From Verrucomicrobiota bacterium (lineage in GTDB: Bacteria; Verrucomicrobiota; Verrucomicrobiia; Opitutales; Opitutaceae), in the NCBI GenBank assembly GCA_030832235.1, contig JAURJO010000093.1:1-7922 (forward strand): 7,922 nucleotides of DNA, given 5' to 3'. Made by a program: the position numbers and the translations under genes. This document shows, piece by piece, positions 6,104 through 7,922 of this stretch (position 1 is its first letter; every line of letters begins with the position of its first letter). The notes beneath the pieces are model-generated. The model was not told the DNA's origin, did no database searches, and worked only from the letters and a program-made list of their open reading frames with translations.

Positions 6104-6835
6104 ATGGGACGTCAATGGCTCCACGCCAAACGCGCGATCGTTAACCTGAAAAAGGGCCAGGTCGTGCAGAAGCTCGTGAAGGAAATCACCGTCGCCGCCA
6201 AGCTCGGCGGCGGCGATCTCGACGCCAACGCGCGGCTGCACGCCGCGGTCGAGAAGGCGAAGAAGGCGAGCGTGACCCGCGAGGTCATCCAGCGCGCCAT
6301 CGCGAAGGGCTCCGGCACAGGCGGCGACAGCGCCGCGCTCGAGCACGTGGTCTACGAGGGCTACGCGCCCCACAAGGTGCCGGTGATCGTTGAGGTGATG
6401 ACCGACAACCACAACCGCAGCGCCGGCGACCTGCGCGTCCTGTTCAAGAAGGGCGTGATGGGCGGCGCGGGCAGCAACAAGTTCCTGTTCGACCACGTGG
6501 GTATTGTCGAGGCGCACCACCCGGACGCGGCCGCCGACCTCGAGGCCGCCGGCATCGAGGCCGGCGCGAATGAGTTCGAGCCGCTCTCCCACGCTCAAAA
6601 CGACGACGTGCCTGACGGCCACGCCGGCGCCCGTTTTCTCACGGACCGCACCGCGGTTCACGCGGTGGCCGCGTGGCTGAAGCAGAACGGCTGGGCGGTG
6701 ATCACCGCCGAGCTCGGCTACATCGCGAAGGCGTATCCGGAGTTGGACGACACGCAGCGCGGCGAGGTCGGCGAGTTCCTGCAGGCCCTCGAGGATAACG
6801 ACGACGTCCAGCGTGTCTGGGCGGCAGTGAAGTAG
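6104..6835 (+). CDS. yebC: YebC/PmpR/TACO1-family protein
   Basis: This 243-residue cytosolic protein belongs to the YebC family, long annotated as transcriptional regulators. More recent work on bacterial YebC and mitochondrial TACO1 points to a translation factor that helps ribosomes through polyproline stretches. Visible family features are the N-terminal basic region leading to KLVKEITVAAKLGG, the VTREVIQRAIAKG segment, VYEGYAPHKVPVIVEVMTDN, HNRSAGDLRVLFKKGVMGGAGS and the acidic ending LQALEDNDDVQRVWAAVK. The N-terminus is MGRQWLHAKR rather than MAGHSKW, as in the YeeN-like branch, and this sets the start at 6104. A TTG at 6068 would add 12 residues that the family lacks. No Shine-Dalgarno is present; CCACTTTTTCGGC precedes the ATG. 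It is probably cotranscribed with rimO. Confidence 0.93.
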   Translation: MGRQWLHAKRAIVNLKKGQVVQKLVKEITVAAKLGGGDLDANARLHAAVEKAKKASVTREVIQRAIAKGSGTGGDSAALEHVVYEGYAPHKVPVIVEVMTDNHNRSAGDLRVLFKKGVMGGAGSNKFLFDHVGIVEAHHPDAAADLEAAGIEAGANEFEPLSHAQNDDVPDGHAGARFLTDRTAVHAVAAWLKQNGWAVITAELGYIAKAYPELDDTQRGEVGEFLQALEDNDDVQRVWAAVK

Positions 6836-6870
6836 CCCTTGGGCGAAACGGGCTCGAAGGTGCGCGGTCC

Positions 6871-7779
6871 TCAGCCGCGGAATCTCAACTCCCGCGCCGG
6901 CTCCCTGCCCTGCCCTTCGAGGACGAGGCGGTCCGGCAGGATACGCGCGATGGCGCAGGCGGTGGTGGCCGCCGTCTCGACCATGCCCTTCATCGTGACG
7001 AACGGGAGCCCGGATCGCTCGCCGAACGCGCCCGCGTGATTGTGGCCGTTGAGCCATGCCACGACGTGCGGATGGCGGTCCAGCACGGCGAGCACCTCGG
7101 GCGCGTTCCAAACGTTGTGATCGTTGTCGGGCCACACTGGATGGTGGGCAAAAACGATCACTCTCTGTCCGCTCTTCCGGGCGGCGGTTAGCTCGCGATC
7201 AAGCCACGCCAATTGTTCGGCCCCGATGCCGCCGTTCCATGGCCTCGCCTGCCGCATCTTGGCCGCCTGCAGGCGAACCAGCTCACGTTCCGCCGCCGCC
7301 CTTTCCGGCGCACCCGACGGATGCGCGTAGGTGCTGACGTCATTGGTATCGAGCACGACAAAACGAAAGCCGCCATGGTCAAAAGAGCCGTAACGCCACT
7401 TCATGCCCAGCCGCTCGGACACCCGCGGCTTCTCCGTGTCGAGCACATCAAAGTCGTGATTACCGAGCAATTGGTGCCACCGGTGACGGCTCGAGGACAA
7501 CGGCCGCGTGATCTCGTCGAAACTCCGCCACTCGCGGTCGATCAAGTCCCCCAGGTGGACACAGAACGCCAAGTCGGTTCGATTGAAGTGCTCCACCGCG
7601 GCTCCCAACTTACCGATCGAGGCGCGGTAAAAGCGGGTGCCCTTGTCGGGCACGTCGGCGTACTGCGCGTCGGCCACCAGCCCGATGGCGAACAACTCCT
7701 TTGTCGCGCCGCGCGCGATGAACGGCGCCGCGACCGCCGCTCCGAGGAATCCGCGCCGGGAGTAAGTGCGCTGGGTCAT
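6871..7779 (-). CDS. Tat-exported metallophosphoesterase, ADP-ribose/CDP-alcohol diphosphatase (ADPRM)-like
   Basis: This encodes a 302-residue calcineurin-like phosphoesterase with a twin-arginine signal, YSRRGFLGAAVAAP (R8-R9), so it is probably exported folded with its metals. Metal-site motifs are D37-A-Q39 (the D-x-Q variant), G77-D78, GNHD at 106-109, H212-H213 in FAHHPVWP, and GHNH at 245-248. The D-x-Q motif, the QYADVPDKGTRFYRASIGKL stretch and HxxxxWNAPEVLAVL fit the Mn-dependent ADP-ribose/CDP-alcohol diphosphatases, known as ADPRM in animals. These split ADP-ribose, CDP-choline and related diphosphates. The substrate here is unproven. The ATG at 7777-7779 overlaps the TGA of the upstream hydrolase gene, which fits translational coupling and explains the absent Shine-Dalgarno. 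The frame is open to 7842 but that would precede the Tat signal with 21 residues. It converges with yebC across 35 bases. Confidence 0.88.
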   Translation of the reverse strand: MTQRTYSRRGFLGAAVAAPFIARGATKELFAIGLVADAQYADVPDKGTRFYRASIGKLGAAVEHFNRTDLAFCVHLGDLIDREWRSFDEITRPLSSSRHRWHQLLGNHDFDVLDTEKPRVSERLGMKWRYGSFDHGGFRFVVLDTNDVSTYAHPSGAPERAAAERELVRLQAAKMRQARPWNGGIGAEQLAWLDRELTAARKSGQRVIVFAHHPVWPDNDHNVWNAPEVLAVLDRHPHVVAWLNGHNHAGAFGERSGLPFVTMKGMVETAATTACAIARILPDRLVLEGQGREPARELRFRG

Positions 7780-7922
7780 GGCTGAGGACGGGCAGGCAGC
7801 CAGCCGTTGAAACGCATCCACGCCTCGCAAAGCCGCGGCCACTCCGCGGTCGGCCCAAGCCCGGGCGCCATGCCCGAGCCGTGCGGACCGCGCGGATAGA
7901 GATGCAACTCCGCCGGAACGCC
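7776..7922 (-). CDS. C-terminal end of an alpha/beta hydrolase (partial)
   Basis: The last 48 codons of a minus-strand gene entering from the right edge read GVPAELHLYPRGPHGSGMAP, then a short linker, then TAEWPRLCEAWMRFNGWLP. This is the end of an alpha/beta hydrolase of the esterase/acetylxylan-esterase-like group (Abhydrolase_3/BD-FAE). These end with a strand, the catalytic histidine in [FY]P-x-G-x-HG, and a helix carrying W and WL. The histidine of RGPHGSG, residue 14 of the fragment, would be the catalytic one; the serine and aspartate are outside the window. Its TGA (7776-7778) overlaps the ATG of the phosphoesterase, so the two genes probably form an operon. Its likely role is deacetylating or de-esterifying sugars, which would fit the nearby sulfatase, but the substrate is not determinable. 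Confidence 0.8.
   Translation of the reverse strand, partial: GVPAELHLYPRGPHGSGMAPGLGPTAEWPRLCEAWMRFNGWLPARPQP

Noticed and set aside
6834..6854. AGCCC/GGGCT stem between yebC and the phosphoesterase as a terminator
   Set aside because: The stem is only 5 bp with an 11-base loop and no T tract; such matches are common at this GC content.
5378..7135. Long minus-strand open frame (585 codons) antisense to rimO and yebC
   Set aside because: It is a GC-rich antisense shadow with biased composition and no domain, covering two well-identified genes.
7780..7842. 21-residue N-terminal extension of the phosphoesterase
   Set aside because: It lies in another frame over the alpha/beta hydrolase tail and would displace the Tat signal; the ATGA overlap supports the start at 7779.

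Overview
The window is GC-rich chromosomal DNA from what is probably a member of the Verrucomicrobiota, most likely Opitutales-like, with Planctomycetota as the alternative. The evidence is the pairing of a DUF1587/1592/1588/1585 cytochrome c protein with the tail of a likely DUF1552 protein, a secreted iduronate-type sulfatase, a YebC protein of the MGR-W type, and the scarcity of Shine-Dalgarno sequences. No phage, transposase, CRISPR, tRNA or rRNA is visible. The assignment comes from gene content only.

Left part (1-4205): the last 21 codons of a probable DUF1552 gene are followed, on the same strand, by a large exported protein with two CxxCH haem motifs. A secreted sulfatase of the iduronate-2-sulfatase type converges on it from the opposite strand, with 28 bases between the stop codons. 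This set is typical of polysaccharide-degrading Verrucomicrobiota and Planctomycetota.

Middle (4206-6835): a 248-base intergenic stretch holds two small repeats and a plausible promoter. A set of plus-strand genes follows that all point to translation. The first encodes a 31-residue, extremely basic protein. A strong intrinsic-terminator-like hairpin comes next, with its T tract ending 3 bases before the start codon of rimO (ribosomal protein S12 methylthiotransferase). After 75 bases comes a yebC-family gene. None of the three genes has a Shine-Dalgarno sequence; each has a pyrimidine- or T-rich stretch before its ATG.

Right part (6871-7922, minus strand): the C-terminus of an alpha/beta hydrolase overlaps by ATGA the start of a Tat-exported metallophosphoesterase that resembles the Mn-dependent ADP-ribose/CDP-alcohol diphosphatases. 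The overlap indicates translational coupling and fixes the phosphoesterase start.

The points most worth a second look are the tiny basic protein, the hairpin abutting rimO, the CNVSR variant of the sulfatase maturation motif, and the exported ADPRM-like enzyme. I see no clearly new multi-gene system.
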